The notes beneath the pieces are model-generated. The model had not been told where the DNA came from and did no database searches. It saw nothing but the letters and a program-made list of their open reading frames with translations. A program made the position numbers and the translations under genes. Positions 46,247 through 47,355 of a DNA stretch of 47,355 nucleotides are shown in pieces. Each line of letters opens with the position of its first letter. Within the stretch, counting starts at the first letter, position 1. The stretch covers positions 1 to 47,355 of the forward strand of contig MPMQ01000018.1 in assembly GCA_002238585.1 (NCBI GenBank), in the 5' to 3' direction. This DNA is from Kistimonas sp. bin40 (GTDB lineage: Bacteria > Pseudomonadota > Gammaproteobacteria > Pseudomonadales > Endozoicomonadaceae).

Positions 46247-46256
46247 TCAGTCGTTT
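46230..46256. repeat. 9-bp tandem repeat, three copies
   Basis: CAGTCGTTT is repeated three times. The last copy carries the stop codon (TGA on minus) and final codons of the NTF2-like gene. Unit loss or gain would keep the stop in place. Confidence 0.9.
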
Positions 46257-46642
46257 GCCACCTGGAAGATTTCTTCGCGAATAACCTGCCAGCGATCATT
46301 TTCAAAGACCATATCGATAGAACATTTGATTTTGGTGGATTCACCAGCCACATCGTTCTTGCGCGTCAGTACCACGACCGCATCATTACCGCGCACATGA
46401 ATGTGGTGCCAATCGGCCCACTTGTTCATCGGCTCCCGTCCTTCTGCCTTCAGTCCGGCAAAGAAGGAAATGAACTCACTTTTGTTGGAGGTCTTTACAT
46501 TATTCTCCCTGTCCAGGATGACAATGTGCAGATCTTTGTGATAGATGGTTTCCAGGGCATCAACATCATAACTGGTGGCCCGGTCTATAAGGGTCTCCAC
46601 CTCTTTGCGAACGTATTCAGGGGTGTGGGTTGACTTGGTCAT
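46247..46642 (-). CDS. NTF2-like (SnoaL/DUF4440-type) small protein
   Basis: The 131-residue product fits the NTF2-like cone fold: two N-terminal helices (TPEYVRKEVETLIDRATSYD), then VDALETIYHKDLHIVILDRE, FISFFAGLKAEGREPMNKWA, and alternating strands (HIHVRGNDAVVVLTRK; VFENDRWQVIREEIFQ). The fold is used both by enzymes and by ligand-binding proteins, so the activity cannot be named. The ATG at 46642 was preferred over 46687, which would add a hydrophobic stretch. It is divergent from the TetR gene, which may control it. Confidence 0.75.
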   Translation of the reverse strand: MTKSTHTPEYVRKEVETLIDRATSYDVDALETIYHKDLHIVILDRENNVKTSNKSEFISFFAGLKAEGREPMNKWADWHHIHVRGNDAVVVLTRKNDVAGESTKIKCSIDMVFENDRWQVIREEIFQVAND

Positions 46643-46714
46643 AGCAATCACCAGACAAAAGAAAAAAAAATCCATCAAAAACATCAAGACAGCCAGAGTG
46701 GCTTTGGCTTGTCT

Positions 46715-46786
46715 TTTGTAACGAGCGTTATTAAAGTGCGCAACCGGTTTGCTGTCAATGTGTTTTGTAACAAATGATACAAAAAA
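46715..46786. promoter_or_regulatory. Candidate operators in the NTF2-like / TetR divergent region
   Basis: Two inverted repeats lie here: TAACG-AG-CGTTA at 46719-46730, and TTTTGTA-N8-TACAAAA (about 46762-46784), which overlaps the TetR start codon. Such placement fits autoregulation by a TetR-family repressor. Assignment to this regulator is inference. Confidence 0.4.
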
Positions 46787-47355
46787 AAACGGGTCGCCCT
46801 CGCGCCTTTGATCAGGACAAGGCTATTGAAGCGGCGCTGCAAGTCTTCTGGAAAAAGGGGTATGACGGCGCCTCAATGAAAGACCTGACCCGTGCCATGG
46901 GGGTCAACAGCCCCAGTCTTTATGCCGTTTTCGGCGACAAACGCCAGCTTTATCTGACGACGATAGACTATTACTTGAACGACGACGCCTGTGCGCCGCT
47001 TGTCGCTTTTGAGTCCGAGTCTGACATCGGGAAGGCGGTGACTGCCTTTATGAGAGCGGCGATCGACTATGCGACCTGCCACCCCAGCGGGGCCAAAGGC
47101 TGCTTTCTGGCATCCTGTGTAGCCACCACGGTTGAAAGTGTTGCGGGAACGCAAGAACGACTGCAACAGGGCATCACAGGGGCAGACGAACGTCTTGCAC
47201 ACAGGTTCGAACAGGAAAAGGAGCTTGGCCATTTGCCTGCCGGCTTTCCGTCCCTGCAACGCGCCCGCTTGCTGTTTGATCTTCGTCAGGGGCATGTACT
47301 GCGTGCCAGGGCCGGGCTGAGCAGGCAAACCATGGATGATGATCTGCTCTGGCGC
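46774..47355 (+). CDS. TetR/AcrR-family transcriptional regulator (3' end outside the window)
   Basis: The frame opens at ATG 46774 and is still open at the right edge (194 codons visible). The N-terminal helix-turn-helix is typical of TetR: KKTGRPRAFDQDKAIEAALQ, VFWKKGYDGASMKDLTRAMG, VNSPSLYAVFGDKRQLYLTT. The visible ligand domain contains CHPSGAKGCFLASC, seen in one TetR subgroup. A TetR repressor next to a divergent gene usually controls it; here that is the NTF2-like gene. The effector is unknown. Confidence 0.9.
   Translation, partial: MIQKKTGRPRAFDQDKAIEAALQVFWKKGYDGASMKDLTRAMGVNSPSLYAVFGDKRQLYLTTIDYYLNDDACAPLVAFESESDIGKAVTAFMRAAIDYATCHPSGAKGCFLASCVATTVESVAGTQERLQQGITGADERLAHRFEQEKELGHLPAGFPSLQRARLLFDLRQGHVLRARAGLSRQTMDDDLLWR

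Overview
The window comes from a Gram-negative gammaproteobacterium. It carries type II secretion (gsp) genes, LpxC for lipid A, a meso-DAP-type MurE, and the complete division and cell wall (dcw) cluster in classical gammaproteobacterial order. GC content is moderately high. A putative death-fold protein, a family of small secreted proteins and large unrecognised proteins suggest a host-associated organism, perhaps an Endozoicomonas-like marine symbiont. That placement is inference only.

Layout. 1-5062: type II secretion genes split into two divergent arms, gspE-gspF on minus (gspF cut by the window edge) and gspC-gspD on plus. 5063-5691: non-coding, with a perfect 16-bp x5 tandem repeat. 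5692-10838: a His-rich unknown protein, a CorB/YfjD-type CNNM-CBS membrane protein, and a LonA-type protease of the AsrA subgroup. 10839-11607: non-coding, with a solo IS200/IS605 right-end (omega-RNA-like) hairpin. 11608-16053: a 1481-residue beta-rich protein of unknown family. 16054-22127: an accessory region with three paralogous secreted proteins, a fourth copy broken at a second solo IS605-type hairpin, and a tandem array of 181-bp units built from two related halves. 22128-43939: secA, lpxC, ftsZ, ftsA, ftsQ, a murC-ddl fusion, murG, ftsW, murD, mraY, murF, murE, ftsI, ftsL, rsmH and mraZ, all on minus, so transcription runs from mraZ toward secA. 44947-47355: a coiled-coil protein with a death-domain-like C-terminal half, an NTF2-like protein, and a divergent TetR regulator cut by the window edge.

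How the genes work together. The dcw block makes UDP-MurNAc-pentapeptide (MurC, MurD, MurE, MurF, Ddl), loads it on lipid (MraY, MurG) and polymerises and crosslinks it at the septum (FtsW, FtsI) under FtsZ, FtsA, FtsQ and FtsL. MraZ probably represses the cluster through five boxes at exact 10-bp spacing in its own promoter. Two departures from the textbook cluster stand out: MurC and Ddl form one polypeptide, and a 455-bp gap with about 115-bp tandem repeats separates ftsI from murE.

Start codons were chosen from Shine-Dalgarno matches, overlaps with neighbours and usual family lengths. No database search was possible, so family names rest on recognised motifs.
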